A DNA stretch of 64,000 nt from an uncultured Oscillospiraceae bacterium (GTDB lineage Bacteria > Bacillota > Clostridia > Oscillospirales > Ruminococcaceae). The DNA is taken from NCBI GenBank assembly GCA_904397845.1, contig CAJFOX010000006.1, positions 1-64,000 of the forward strand. The letters are read 5' to 3'. Both the position numbers and the translations under genes were made by a program. Shown here one piece after another: positions 34,427 to 43,781 of the stretch (position 1 is its first letter; each line of letters begins with the position of its first letter). The notes below the pieces were generated by a model. That model was not told the DNA's origin. It saw nothing but the letters and a program-made list of their open reading frames with translations, and did no database searches.

Positions 34427-34924
34427 TTAGGCCGGCCGGCAAGAACGTTTATTGCCTAAAGAGGCTGTCGCGCCTATCACCAGCAGCACCCATCCCAAAC
34501 GGGACAAAGGCTGTGCCATACCCATCAAATTGGACAACAACGAATAACTGGCCAGCATCTGTGCGCCCTGTGCCGCATATCCCATATTCGTCAATACGGA
34601 CAGGGAGATTGGACTTCCCGCCAAAATCAGGCCTCCAATGATAATAGAAAGAATTTCTCCCAATTTGAAGGATCGATTTTCCGCCTGGCTCCAAAGCAAA
34701 ATAAACAGGCCGGTATGCAATGCCAGCATGAAAATTATCCACGCAATATCCATGATGGGAAATAAGTTCTGTTCAAATACTTCCCATGCTCCAGTGCTCA
34801 ACAGGCTTTTCAGTGGACGCTGCAGAACCAGAATGATCGCTTCCACTACTACATACAAAACCTGCAGCAAAAGCGAAATTCCCAAAATAGTTGCAGAAGT
34901 CTTGCAGCGAGCTGTTTTTTCCAT
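34427..34924 (-). CDS. Four-helix membrane protein, function unknown
   Basis: 165 aa with four predicted membrane helices and short basic ends (MEKTARCKTS... and NKRSCRPA). Not recognised. It begins 12 bases after the URO-D gene stop, so the two form an operon; a link between them is not obvious. Confidence 0.65.
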   Translation of the reverse strand: MEKTARCKTSATILGISLLLQVLYVVVEAIILVLQRPLKSLLSTGAWEVFEQNLFPIMDIAWIIFMLALHTGLFILLWSQAENRSFKLGEILSIIIGGLILAGSPISLSVLTNMGYAAQGAQMLASYSLLSNLMGMAQPLSRLGWVLLVIGATASLGNKRSCRPA

Positions 34925-34936
34925 ATAAATCCTCCC

Positions 34937-35881
34937 CTATTTTACCGCTTCAACAGCGGTTCGGATGCGATCATACGCAATTTCGGTGGGAAGCGTACAG
35001 TCCGCGCCCAAAAGGAATCGGTGGCCTTCCATTATATGCAGCACCTGGCGCACCTCCTTTTGAATCTGCTCTTTTGTTCCATCTACCAGCACGCCGGCAC
35101 GGTCGTCCAGCCCTCCCAGAATCGCTTTATCTGGAAACATTGCCACTCCCTCCAGCAAAGATGGGTTTCGTTCGTAAACGCCCCAATTGACCACCGCACA
35201 GGGATACCCTTGGTACCGCTTCAAATTCAACCGATCTTTACAGATATGAAGCACATTATAACAGGATTTTTCCGCCGCCTTTAAAATTTTCAGGTCATGA
35301 GGCTTAATATAGGTTTCAAATTCTTCGTCGGTGAAAAGATAGCTTTCACCGCCCAAAGCCGCATAATAAATGCCGTCCGCTCCCGCTTCCAGGCAAGCCT
35401 GCGTCAGGATCTCCAACCCGTCGGAGATAATCTCCCAACCATAGGATACAGCTGACGGATTTTCCCGCAGGTGCTCGGCTAATAGGCCGCTGCCAGTCTC
35501 ATATCCGGCAGATCCTCCTCTGGCATGCCATGCGGAAGCAACGATACCGTGGATAGTCGCCAGCGTCAGCCCTTCGCCGCCAGTGCGATCCAGAATTCGT
35601 TTGATCATATCCACCTGGTTCACAATGAAAGGCGACTGGCGGTTAAAAGGCCTCAGGTTTTTCCAGTCCCCAGCCTTTCGAATCGGAATATCACAGGGAA
35701 CCAGATTTTCGTTCATGATCTTTTGAATGTCCGTTCCGGTTTCGCGAAAAAAGTCCAGATGCGCCTGTACTGCCGCATCGCCATAAAAGCAGGATTCAGG
35801 AAAATGCAGCCAAAAGCCGGAAGGGATGTGATCGACCGGCCGACCTTCGATTGCCGCAATTGCGCGTTCTTTTTTTGTCAT
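34937..35881 (-). CDS. Uroporphyrinogen decarboxylase (URO-D) family protein
   Basis: 314 aa from ATG 35881 (AAGGAG upstream); a GTG four codons earlier is too close to the ribosome site. Start MTKKERAIAAIEGRPVDHIPSGFWLHF is typical of the HemE/MtaA superfamily, as are GADGIYYAALGGE and the C-terminal GHRFLLGADCTLPTEI. No other heme genes are present and the sequence looks nearer to corrinoid-linked methyltransferases than to HemE. The methyl donor is unknown. Confidence 0.8.
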   Translation of the reverse strand: MTKKERAIAAIEGRPVDHIPSGFWLHFPESCFYGDAAVQAHLDFFRETGTDIQKIMNENLVPCDIPIRKAGDWKNLRPFNRQSPFIVNQVDMIKRILDRTGGEGLTLATIHGIVASAWHARGGSAGYETGSGLLAEHLRENPSAVSYGWEIISDGLEILTQACLEAGADGIYYAALGGESYLFTDEEFETYIKPHDLKILKAAEKSCYNVLHICKDRLNLKRYQGYPCAVVNWGVYERNPSLLEGVAMFPDKAILGGLDDRAGVLVDGTKEQIQKEVRQVLHIMEGHRFLLGADCTLPTEIAYDRIRTAVEAVK

Positions 35882-35917
35882 CGGAAAACACACTCCTTTT
35901 TGCCGTCAAAGTCCGGG

Positions 35918-35950
35918 CGTTTGGAAAAAACAGTATGTTTTTTCCAAACG
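35918..35950. repeat. 14-base perfect inverted repeat upstream of the URO-D gene
   Basis: CGTTTGGAAAAAAC (35918-35931) and its exact complement (35937-35950) around AGTAT. It lies 37 bases before the URO-D start, so an operator or leader hairpin is more likely than a terminator. The remaining part of 35951-36227 holds nothing I can support apart from the DUF1540 ribosome site. Confidence 0.65.
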
Positions 35951-36227
35951 GAAACAAAATTTTCTGAAATGATTGTACTATATCCATCGCTTTTTTTCAA
36001 TCATTTCCCTTTTCAGGACGTCCGCCATACCTTCCAAAGCATCGCTTCTGCAAACCTCTTCAGGAACAGAGCCGCAGCCTCATATCTCTCCACCCCACAT
36101 CGGATAAATGGATGATCCATTCTTAAGACACTCAAAGGCAAATCAAAAATTTTCAAAAATTTTGCTGTGATAAAAACGGTTTTCCCGCTCATACTACTAT
36201 TGCAATCTGCAAAGGAGGTTTTTGATT

Positions 36228-36407
36228 ATGTCTGAGTACAAAGCAAACAAATCCATCGGTTGCACTGTGCAGCAGTGCGTGCATCACTGCGGGAATGAAA
36301 ACTACTGTTCGCTCGACAGCATCAAAGTCGGCACCCATGAGACACATCCGACTATGGTCGAGTGCACAGACTGCGAGTCTTTCCGCGTTAAAAGCTCCTG
36401 CTGCTAG
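36228..36407 (+). CDS. DUF1540 domain protein
   Basis: 59 aa from ATG 36228 (AAAGGAGG upstream). The spacing of Cys residues in GCTVQQCVHHCGNENYCSLDSIKVG and ECTDCESF matches the DUF1540 family of small, probably metal-binding proteins of Clostridia. It ends in KSSCC. Function unknown. A terminator follows directly. Confidence 0.85.
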   Translation: MSEYKANKSIGCTVQQCVHHCGNENYCSLDSIKVGTHETHPTMVECTDCESFRVKSSCC

Positions 36408-36416
36408 CGGGTTGCA

Positions 36417-36454
36417 AGCGAAAAAGCCATCCAAATGGATGGCTTTTTCTTATT
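36417..36454. terminator. Terminator between DUF1540 gene and M20 peptidase
   Basis: AAAAAGCCATCC and GGATGGCTTTTT arms, serving both convergent genes. Confidence 0.9.
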
Positions 36455-37859
36455 GGCAGATCTCGATGATGGCCTGTGCGAAAATTTTCGCGCTTAAAAT
36501 CAACTGATCCATTACCGCAAATTCGTCGGCGCCGTGCATATGATTGTCCACCAGCGGGTCGGGGTCGGCACAGCCAAATGCAACGCCATTTTTCAAATTA
36601 TGAGTATAAGTTCCGCCGCCAATGGCAACACATTCGCCTTTTTTACCGGTGTATCGTTCATAACAGCGCAGCAATGTCTGAATAAACGGGCTTTCGGCCG
36701 GTACATAGTGTCCCGGGCGCATATTGAGATTTCCCAGGCGAATCCCCTCTTTATCAAATGCCGCCGCCAGCACATCGCGCATATTCTGTTCATTTGCGCA
36801 TAAAGGCACCCGGCTGTCGAATATACCAGTCAGGCCAGTCAAATGATACTCAAACACGGAAAAAGCAATCGTCAGCGGACCGGATACCTCATCAGACATT
36901 TTAACGCCTGCCGCTTCACCCGCCCAGTCTCCGTGGGGGAAAATCCGGCTGACAGCGCATAATTTGGAAAACCCTTCCGAAGCCGCCATTGGAAGCTGGG
37001 ACAGAAATTCCACCATCGCTGTCACCGCATTTGCTCCAACCTCCGGCGTAGAGGCGTGGGCGGCCCGGCCCGTAGCCTTTACAAAAACCCTGCCGGATTC
37101 TTCTGTTGCCTCAAAGCTAACGCCGCTTTTGGAGCCATAACTTCTGCAGGCGGCGCAAACTTCTTCTAACCGAATGCCCTCCAGCACCGCCTCGGCCTTA
37201 TCCGGAATGACATTCCGGCGAAAACCGCCTTTGACAGACAAAATCCGAGGTAATTTTTCCTCTTCTGCCCACCGAGCGGTAAAATCACTACTGTAACTTC
37301 CCTTTTCCACATTGATAACTGGAAAAGATGCATCCGGAGAAAAGGTAGCGGGGGCTTCCTCCTCCTTTTGGTAATAGTAAGCGATGTCGCTGCTGCCGCT
37401 CTCCTCATCGGTACCCAGAATCACCCGGCAGTTTTTAGACAGCGGAATCTTCAAATCTTTGACCGCTTTAGCAGCCCAAAGGCCCGCCATCGCAGGCCCT
37501 TTATCGTCGGCAGAGCCCCGGCCGTATAATCTTCCATCTACCATTTTCGGTTCAAACGGCTTGGTTACTGTCCAATCGTCTCCCGCAGGCACTACGTCCA
37601 AATGAGCCAGGATATCCAACCCGCGTTCTTTTTCATTCAGGTCAAAGGTTGCCACATAATGGTCGTAATCTGTTACATTCATCCCCATCCGACAGCCGAT
37701 TTTCATGGCCGCTTCCAGCACTTTGGCCGGGCCTTCGCCAAAAGGCATTCCGTCTCTGGGCTCTTGCCTGGTACTGGGAATTCGGATCAGCGTACAGATA
37801 TCTTCTACCATTTCGTCTCGATGAGCTTCAAAATACTCTTCTAATTGCTTTTGGTACAT
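36450..37859 (-). CDS. M20 family dipeptidase (PepV/Sapep-like)
   Basis: 469 aa from ATG 37859 (AAAGGAAG upstream). Zinc-dependent exopeptidase with ILAHLDVVPAGDDW (metal His/Asp), GRGSADDKGP, ILGTDEESGSSD (general base Glu and metal Glu), a lid domain, and the C-terminal ligand region IGGGTYTHNLKNGVAFG. Probably cleaves dipeptides in the cytosol. Confidence 0.92.
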   Translation of the reverse strand: MYQKQLEEYFEAHRDEMVEDICTLIRIPSTRQEPRDGMPFGEGPAKVLEAAMKIGCRMGMNVTDYDHYVATFDLNEKERGLDILAHLDVVPAGDDWTVTKPFEPKMVDGRLYGRGSADDKGPAMAGLWAAKAVKDLKIPLSKNCRVILGTDEESGSSDIAYYYQKEEEAPATFSPDASFPVINVEKGSYSSDFTARWAEEEKLPRILSVKGGFRRNVIPDKAEAVLEGIRLEEVCAACRSYGSKSGVSFEATEESGRVFVKATGRAAHASTPEVGANAVTAMVEFLSQLPMAASEGFSKLCAVSRIFPHGDWAGEAAGVKMSDEVSGPLTIAFSVFEYHLTGLTGIFDSRVPLCANEQNMRDVLAAAFDKEGIRLGNLNMRPGHYVPAESPFIQTLLRCYERYTGKKGECVAIGGGTYTHNLKNGVAFGCADPDPLVDNHMHGADEFAVMDQLILSAKIFAQAIIEICQ

Positions 37860-37944
37860 GGGAAAACTTCCTTTCTGGCAAGCTGAAACAAACACTACAA
37901 TACCTTCATTATAATTTCCGAAAAAAAGAATGTCAATCGATCCT

Positions 37945-37976
37945 AAAAAGCGCGGCCCGATATGGCCGCGCCTATC
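37945..37976 (-). terminator. Terminator of the MATE gene
   Basis: GCGCGGCC (37950-37957) and GGCCGCGC (37964-37971) with a T-run on the minus strand. Confidence 0.85.
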
Positions 37977-37980
37977 TTTT

Positions 37981-39357
37981 TTATGCCTGCCGTGCAAGGA
38001 TTTTTTCTTTGGGTTCCACAAAGCTCTTATTTTTCCACGCTCCACTTTTCCACCGTAGCAGAAAAACTACTGCACGGATACATTCGTCGCAGGCCATAGC
38101 AGCCCAGATTCCCACCAAACCCAGACCGGCTACTACGCCTGTCAGGTAACCTCCCAGCACTGCTACTATCCAAGCTGACAGAATGCCCAATGTCACGGGG
38201 AAACGGATGTCACCCGCTGCCTGAAGGCAGCGTACCATGACAATATTGACGCTTCTGCCCCATTCCAGGAAAATTTCAATCAACATAATCGTCGCGCCCA
38301 GTTGGATTACCTCCGGATCAGAGGTAAAAATCCCAAAAATTGGTCTACTCAGTACGCACAAAACCGTGGCCACTGCCAGCGATACCAGCATGGACAGCTT
38401 ACAGGTATACCAAACCTGCCGATCAGTGTTTTTCAAGTCGCCCGCCCCCACCAGGTAACCAACAATCACCTGACTGGCCTGTCCAATGGCGGACGAAAAA
38501 AGATAAGAACACATGGCAAACATGCTGGCATATACTTTTGTATTGATGGATACGGCGCCGAACAGATTCACAAAGGTCATAATGAACACCTGCGTCATAT
38601 TGTAAGACAGCGACTCTCCCCCTGAGGGCAGACCAATATGCAGCAGCTGCCGCAACATGTTTTTGGGGAACGGGCGCAGATGCTGCAAAGAAAAGCGGGC
38701 TCCCAGCTTTTTGTAGAACAGCCAAAACATAATTGCCAGGCCCACCACACGGCTGAGGTTGCTGGAAATCGCCGCACCGACAACACCCATGGCCGGAAAT
38801 CCGAACATGCCGTTGATTAAAACCATATTACCGCCGATATTGACAATATTGATAACCACTGAAACGATCATGGATTCTTTCATCATGGCATGGCTGCGAA
38901 AAAAGGCGGAGAGCGTCAGTTGCATTGCCTGTAAAAACATGCAGCTTCCGATAATGCTGATATATTGCCGGGATTCTTGCATCAGTTCGGCTGGCACCTT
39001 CATCAACTGAAAAATTGGGCGGTTGCACAGCAGCAAAACCGCACCGATCACCAGGCTTAAAGCTGTGTTGACTACAAAAGACAGGGTATACAGCTGATGG
39101 ACCTTCTGCTGTTCATTCGCGCCAAGGTATTGGGAAATCAGGATCATTGCAGCAGTACTGATGACACTGAACGTAATAATCAGCACATTGAGGATCTGAT
39201 TCGCATTGCCAATCGCTCCTACTGACAGCTGAGAATACCTTCCTACCATAAACTGATCCATATTGCCGACAAGCATTTGAAGAATCAGCTCTATAAAGAC
39301 AGGCCAGGTCAGCTTTAACAGGTAAGAAGGCTGAAGATTTTTCGACGTTTCTTTCAT
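37981..39357 (-). CDS. MATE family efflux transporter
   Basis: 458 aa with twelve membrane helices in two related halves. Opens with LTWPVFIELILQMLVGNMDQFMVGRYS and has the second-half repeat IGLPSGGESLSYNMTQVF. Exports drugs or metabolites with Na+ or H+; substrate unknown. AAGGGGGG precedes ATG 39357. Confidence 0.92.
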   Translation of the reverse strand: MKETSKNLQPSYLLKLTWPVFIELILQMLVGNMDQFMVGRYSQLSVGAIGNANQILNVLIITFSVISTAAMILISQYLGANEQQKVHQLYTLSFVVNTALSLVIGAVLLLCNRPIFQLMKVPAELMQESRQYISIIGSCMFLQAMQLTLSAFFRSHAMMKESMIVSVVINIVNIGGNMVLINGMFGFPAMGVVGAAISSNLSRVVGLAIMFWLFYKKLGARFSLQHLRPFPKNMLRQLLHIGLPSGGESLSYNMTQVFIMTFVNLFGAVSINTKVYASMFAMCSYLFSSAIGQASQVIVGYLVGAGDLKNTDRQVWYTCKLSMLVSLAVATVLCVLSRPIFGIFTSDPEVIQLGATIMLIEIFLEWGRSVNIVMVRCLQAAGDIRFPVTLGILSAWIVAVLGGYLTGVVAGLGLVGIWAAMACDECIRAVVFLLRWKSGAWKNKSFVEPKEKILARQA

Positions 39358-39559
39358 CCTATTTCCCCCCTTGTTTTTGCTTCAAGTACGGTCTTATTAT
39401 AGTGAAACCCATCCGCTTGTCAATTATCTTCTGTAAAAATAGGTGTTTTGTTTATAAAACTTTGATTTTCTCTCTAAAAATTGATGATATTGAAAACTAA
39501 AACGTATCTTTCACCATCCATGACGTAGATTTTCCGGTAAGAAAATTTCTGCAACCCTC

Positions 39560-39588
39560 TTGATTTTTTGTAAAAAATCAATTATACT
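39560..39588 (+). promoter_or_regulatory. Promoter of tRNA-Ala
   Basis: TTGATT (39560-39565), 17-base spacer, TATACT (39583-39588). Confidence 0.7.
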
Positions 39589-39621
39589 TATAAGCGTTGT
39601 CATTAAAAAAAGAAGATACTT

Positions 39622-39697
39622 GGGGGCGTAGCTCAGTTGGTAGAGCGTTCGGTTCGCATCCGAGAGGTCATGAGTTCGAATCTCACCGTCTCCACCA
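39622..39697 (+). tRNA. tRNA-Ala (anticodon CGC)
   Basis: 76 bases with encoded CCA. Acceptor GGGGGCG/CGTCTCC carries the alanine-identity pair G3:U70. The D arm is AGCTCAGTTGGTAGAGC, the anticodon stem TTCGG/CCGAG with loop TTCGCAT, and the T arm GAGTTCGAATCTC. It reads the GCG codon. Confidence 0.95.
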
Positions 39698-39703
39698 CCA
39701 GAC

Positions 39704-39739
39704 AAAGGCTTGAAGCTGTTTTGCGCTTCAGGCCTTTTT
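39704..39739 (+). terminator. Terminator of tRNA-Ala
   Basis: AAGGC-TTGAAGC and GCTTCA-GGCCTT arms followed by a T-run. Confidence 0.8.
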
Positions 39740-39875
39740 TACTCCAGAAAAGCAGCATTCACGGTCCCGAGAAATCCAGAACGTTTACTCCTGCGTAATG
39801 AAGGGCTTGATTACCGGCTTTTTGCCTGAAAAAATACAAATTCCTTTTGAATTTTTCGGAATGGAGGTAAGCGAA

Positions 39876-40505
39876 ATGAAAAATCCAACAAAATCCGCTT
39901 TTATTCTGATCGATATGGAACAGGGCTTTATCGATCCTGCTTCTGCCCACTGCATCAAAGGGGCTGCCGCTACGGTTCCCACCTGCGAAAAAGCCATTCA
40001 AATGTCGCGCCAAAAGGGCATTCCCATCTTTTTTGTCAAACGCGTTTACCGGGAAAACGGCAGCGATGTAGAGTGTACCCGCTATCAAAGCTGGATTGCC
40101 GGAGGACGCAGCATGGCACCAGGCAGCTACGGCGCGCAGGAGCCGGAAAGCCTTCGTCCCCAACCCGGAGACTATACAATTATCAAACCCCGTTGGAGCG
40201 CCTTTTTCCAAACCGAACTGGATCTTATCCTGCGCCGCTTGGGCATTCGGACTGTCATTTTGGCCGGTACGACTACTCCAAATTGCATCCGCACAACCTG
40301 TTATGACGCCAATGCGCTGGATTACAACGTTGTGATTTTATCTGACTGCACTTCTTCCCAAACGGAAGAAATTCAGCAGGCAAATCTGGCTGACATGGAG
40401 CGGATGGGTGCTTTGGTGATAAATACCTGCGAATTTGAGCATTACGGGGAAAAAACTGTTTTGGATCTGGCAGCCAGCATTCGCAGCGATATCGAAAAAA
40501 GATGA
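39876..40505 (+). CDS. Cysteine hydrolase of the isochorismatase family
   Basis: 209 aa from ATG 39876 (GGAGG eight bases upstream). The catalytic triad is visible: Asp13 (FILIDMEQGF), Lys104 (TIIKPRWSAF) and Cys137 (AGTTTPNCIRTTCYDA). Family members hydrolyse nicotinamide, biuret, carbamoylsarcosine or isochorismate. Nothing nearby points to the substrate. A terminator follows. Confidence 0.88.
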   Translation: MKNPTKSAFILIDMEQGFIDPASAHCIKGAAATVPTCEKAIQMSRQKGIPIFFVKRVYRENGSDVECTRYQSWIAGGRSMAPGSYGAQEPESLRPQPGDYTIIKPRWSAFFQTELDLILRRLGIRTVILAGTTTPNCIRTTCYDANALDYNVVILSDCTSSQTEEIQQANLADMERMGALVINTCEFEHYGEKTVLDLAASIRSDIEKR

Positions 40506-40546
40506 TATTCCTCTTGTTTTGCCCTGTGTTCAGAAGAATCCTCTCC

Positions 40547-40585
40547 TAAAAGACCCGCCGTCCCGCTACTGGACGTCGGGTCTTT
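40547..40585 (+). terminator. Terminator of the cysteine hydrolase gene
   Basis: AAAGACCCG-CCGTCC and GGACGT-CGGGTCTTT arms; a TTTC tail follows. Confidence 0.7.
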
Positions 40586-40703
40586 CATCATCTCTTCCCG
40601 GCTTAAAAAACCAAAATCTTCAGGAAGATCCGCTATTTTATCTTTTGCTGTGGCATCATTCCCTTTTTTCAAAGGGAAGTCGGGAAATTTGCATGGCTGT
40701 CTC

Positions 40704-40755
40704 TTGTTTTTGGAAAATGGCGTGTTATACTATAATTTGATAATGAATATCAAAT
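40704..40755 (+). promoter_or_regulatory. Promoter and Fur/Zur-type operator of the zinc operon
   Basis: TTGTTT (40704-40709), 16-base spacer, TATACT (40726-40731). Immediately downstream, ATTTGATA (40735-40742) and TATCAAAT (40748-40755) form a palindrome around five bases, similar to Fur-family boxes with TGATAAT-like half-sites. It would let the regulator repress its own operon. Confidence 0.7.
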
Positions 40756-40768
40756 TGGAGGCATAAAA

Positions 40769-41164
40769 ATGAAAGAAGCACGTTCCTACCGCACCAAACA
40801 AAGGGAAATGGTTCTGCAATTTTTTTCTGCTCACCCAGGCAAATGCTTCTGTGCCAAAGAACTGATCGCACAAAAAAGCATACCGGTTGGATCCGCAACC
40901 TTATACCGAACCCTTGCGCTACTGTGCCAGGAAGGAAAGCTGAAAAAGTATACTGACGTCAGCAGCAACAGCGCTTTTTACCAGTACAACGAATCGGATT
41001 CCTGTCATTACCATTTTCATTTAAAGTGCCTGCGCTGCGGCCGGTTAATCCATATGGACTGCAACTTTATGAAGGACATGCAGGAACATATCAAAACAAA
41101 CCACGGTTTTCTGGTCGACAGTGGGAAAAGCGTTCTGTACGGTTTTTGCCAGAAATGCCGTTAA
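40769..41164 (+). CDS. Fur-family regulator, probably Zur
   Basis: 131 aa. The winged helix includes VGSATLYRTLALLCQEGKLKKY. Zinc-site residues appear in CHYHFHLKCLRCGRLIHMDC and in the C-terminal CQKC. GGAGG precedes ATG 40769. It leads znuACB, so zinc-responsive repression is the simplest reading. Fur or Mur specificity is not excluded. Confidence 0.88.
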   Translation: MKEARSYRTKQREMVLQFFSAHPGKCFCAKELIAQKSIPVGSATLYRTLALLCQEGKLKKYTDVSSNSAFYQYNESDSCHYHFHLKCLRCGRLIHMDCNFMKDMQEHIKTNHGFLVDSGKSVLYGFCQKCR

Positions 41165-41227
41165 CCGGCCGGGCGTTTCAGTCACCCTTTTGCCTCATCA
41201 ATGATTGATCATATTTGGGAGGATATT

Positions 41228-42172
41228 ATGAAAAATCTAATCAAAATTCTGCTATGCGCAATTTTGTCCGCATCTCTTTTCGCCGGATGCAGCGAAAGAT
41301 CCCCTTCTTCGCAAAGCGATGGTCGTCTGCAGATTGTCTCCACCATCTTTCCATCCTATGATTTTGCCCGTGCCATTGCGGGGGAAAACGCGGACGTTTC
41401 CATCCTGCTTGCCCCAGGGGTAGAAAGCCACTCATATGAGCCAACGCCCCAGGATATTATACGGATTCAGAACTGCGACCTGTTTTTATATACAGGAGGA
41501 GAGTCCGATACATGGGTAGACGATCTTCTCGCCTCCTTTGATGAGCCGGTAAACACGGTGAAAATGATGGACTGCGTCGAGGTCTATGAAGAGGAACTCC
41601 TGGAAGGGATGCAGACGGAAGAGTCAACCGGAACGCAGGAAACGGAATATGACGAGCATGTTTGGACATCCCCCAAAAATGCGGTCTTAATTTCCCGGGC
41701 AATCGAAAAGAATTTGTGTGATATCGACCCGGAGAACGCCGCGTCCTATCAAGAAAATGCCAGCGCATACATTGCCCAGTTGGAGATGCTGGACCAAAAC
41801 TTCCGTGATTTCTTCGCCGGTGTTTCCAACAAAACAATGGTCTTTGGCGATCGTTTTCCTTTCCGCTATTTTGCGGAAGAATACGGGTTGGACTGCTTTG
41901 CCGCCTTTCCCGGATGCAGCAGTGAAACAGAACCCAGCGTCGCAACCATCGCCTTTTTGACTGACAAGGTCAAATCGGAAAACATCACAACTGTATTTTA
42001 TATCGAATTTTCTAATCACCAAGTGGCAGACAGTATTGCAGAAGCCGCTGGCGCCAAAACTGCACTGTTCCACTCCTGCCATAACGTATCCGAGCAGGAG
42101 CAAAGAGATGGCGCCACCTATCTGTCTTTGATGGAGCAAAATTTGAATACACTCAAGGAGGCCCTGCACTGA
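41228..42172 (+). CDS. znuA: Zinc ABC transporter, substrate-binding lipoprotein
   Basis: 314 aa from ATG 41228 (GGGAGG upstream). A signal peptide ends in the lipobox LFAGC. Cluster A-I metal-binding fold: IVSTIFPSYDFARAIAG, LAPGVESHSYEPTPQDI (His ligand), DEHVWTSPKNA (His ligand), VFGDRFPFRYFAEEYGL and IEFSNHQVAD. The loop before the second His is acidic (EEELLEGMQTEE) and not His-rich as in many ZnuA proteins. Manganese cannot be strictly excluded. Confidence 0.9.
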   Translation: MKNLIKILLCAILSASLFAGCSERSPSSQSDGRLQIVSTIFPSYDFARAIAGENADVSILLAPGVESHSYEPTPQDIIRIQNCDLFLYTGGESDTWVDDLLASFDEPVNTVKMMDCVEVYEEELLEGMQTEESTGTQETEYDEHVWTSPKNAVLISRAIEKNLCDIDPENAASYQENASAYIAQLEMLDQNFRDFFAGVSNKTMVFGDRFPFRYFAEEYGLDCFAAFPGCSSETEPSVATIAFLTDKVKSENITTVFYIEFSNHQVADSIAEAAGAKTALFHSCHNVSEQEQRDGATYLSLMEQNLNTLKEALH

Positions 42173-42173
42173 C

Positions 42174-42881
42174 ATGGCTCTGATCACCTGTGAAAACATC
42201 AGCTTGGCATATGAAAACAATGTTGTCCTGTCCGACCTGTCCTTTTCCGTTCACACCGGGGATTATCTGTGCATTGTAGGGGAAAACGGCTCTGGCAAAA
42301 GCACTTTAATCAAAGCCCTGCTCTCTTTCAAGCGTCCATTGTGCGGTTCGATCCGGTTTGGAGACGGTCTGAGGCAAAATGAGATCGGATATCTGCCCCA
42401 GCAGACCGGCGCACAAAAAGATTTTCCCGCCAGTGTATGGGAGGTAGTACAATCCGGCTGCATGAATCAAAGCGGGTTCTTCCCTTTTTATTCCGCTGCC
42501 CAGCGTCGCCTAGCCCGGGAAAGTCTGGAAAAGCTGGATCTGTGGGATCTGCGCCGCCGCTCTTATCGGGAGCTTTCCGGCGGCCAGCAGCAGAGGGCTT
42601 TGCTGGCGCGGGCACTATGCGCCACACGTAAACTGCTTCTGCTGGACGAACCGGTAGCCGGACTGGATCCGATAGCCACCCATGAAATGTATCGGCTGAT
42701 CCAGCAGCTTAATCAGCAGGGTATTACCGTTATTATGGTCTCGCACGATATTCAAAGCGCAGTACAATATGCAAGCCATATTCTCCACCTGCACAACCGT
42801 CCGCTTTTTTTCGGAAAAACCGCGGACTATCTGAAGAGCAGTGTTGCCAAACAGTTTTTAGGGGGTGAAGCACATGATTGA
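42174..42881 (+). CDS. znuC: Zinc ABC transporter, ATP-binding protein
   Basis: 235 aa. Walker A GENGSGKST, Q-loop YLPQQ, signature LSGGQQQR, Walker B LLLLDEPVAGLD, H-loop VSHD. It begins one base after the znuA stop and overlaps znuB. Confidence 0.95.
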   Translation: MALITCENISLAYENNVVLSDLSFSVHTGDYLCIVGENGSGKSTLIKALLSFKRPLCGSIRFGDGLRQNEIGYLPQQTGAQKDFPASVWEVVQSGCMNQSGFFPFYSAAQRRLARESLEKLDLWDLRRRSYRELSGGQQQRALLARALCATRKLLLLDEPVAGLDPIATHEMYRLIQQLNQQGITVIMVSHDIQSAVQYASHILHLHNRPLFFGKTADYLKSSVAKQFLGGEAHD

Positions 42882-43704
42882 TCTGTTTCTGCAGATGCTT
42901 TCCTACCCTTTCCTGAACCGGGCGATTGTTGTCGGCACACTGGTATCGCTGTGTGCTTCCCTGCTGGGGGTCAGCCTGGTGCTCAAGCGTTACTCCATGA
43001 TCGGCGACGGCCTATCCCACGTAGGATTCGGCGCACTGGCCATCGCCACCGCAGCGAATGCCGCCCCGCTGGCAGTGGCGATTCCGATCGTTGTAGCGGC
43101 AGCCTTTTTGCTGCTGCGGCTTTCGGAAAACAGCAAAATAAAAGGTGACGCCGCTATCGCCCTGATCTCTACCGGTGCACTGGCCATCGGCGTGATGGCC
43201 ATATCCCTTTCCAACGGCACAAACATAGACGTTTATAACTACATGTTCGGCAGCATCCTGGCCATGAGCCGGGGCGATGTCCGGCTCAGCGTCGTGCTGG
43301 CGGCAGCGGTTTTGACTTTGTATGTAATATTTTATCATAAGATTTTCGCTATTACCTTTGACGAAAATTTTGCCCGGGCCACCGGAGTCAAGGCCGGCTG
43401 GTACAATATGCTAATTGCGCTGCTGACCGCGATAACAATTGTACTGGGCATGCGGTTGATGGGTACTTTGCTCATTTCCAGTCTGGTCATTTTCCCTGCG
43501 CTGACCAGTATGCGGATTTTGAAAAGCTTCCGTTCCGTGGTCATCTGCTCGGCGGTTTTATCCGTTTTATGCTTTTTGATCGGCATTTTCTTTTCCTATA
43601 TCTGGTCTACTCCCACAGGCGCCAGCATTGTCTGTGTAAATATCGCCGCTTTCTTTGTTTTTTGGGCTGCCTCTTTTCTTCTTTGCCGTCAGAGAAATAG
43701 ATAA
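42874..43704 (+). CDS. znuB: Zinc ABC transporter, permease
   Basis: 276 aa from ATG 42874, behind AGGGGGTG and overlapping znuC by 8 bases. ABC-3 family permease with eight or nine helices: KRYSMIGDGLSHVGFGALAI, GDAAIALISTGALAIGVM and LGMRLMGTLLISSLVIFPALTSM. Completes the zur-znuACB operon. Confidence 0.95.
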   Translation: MIDLFLQMLSYPFLNRAIVVGTLVSLCASLLGVSLVLKRYSMIGDGLSHVGFGALAIATAANAAPLAVAIPIVVAAAFLLLRLSENSKIKGDAAIALISTGALAIGVMAISLSNGTNIDVYNYMFGSILAMSRGDVRLSVVLAAAVLTLYVIFYHKIFAITFDENFARATGVKAGWYNMLIALLTAITIVLGMRLMGTLLISSLVIFPALTSMRILKSFRSVVICSAVLSVLCFLIGIFFSYIWSTPTGASIVCVNIAAFFVFWAASFLLCRQRNR

Positions 43705-43715
43705 AAGCGGCTTCA

Positions 43716-43750
43716 AGCAAAAATGCCCGGATGATCATCCGGGCATTTTT
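43716..43750. terminator. Bidirectional terminator
   Basis: AAAAATGCCCGGATG and CATCCGGGCATTTTT form an almost uninterrupted palindrome between convergent znuB and paaK-like genes. Confidence 0.92.
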
Positions 43751-43781
43751 GCTCCAAACGCTGTGTGAAATGCCTTTTCAG

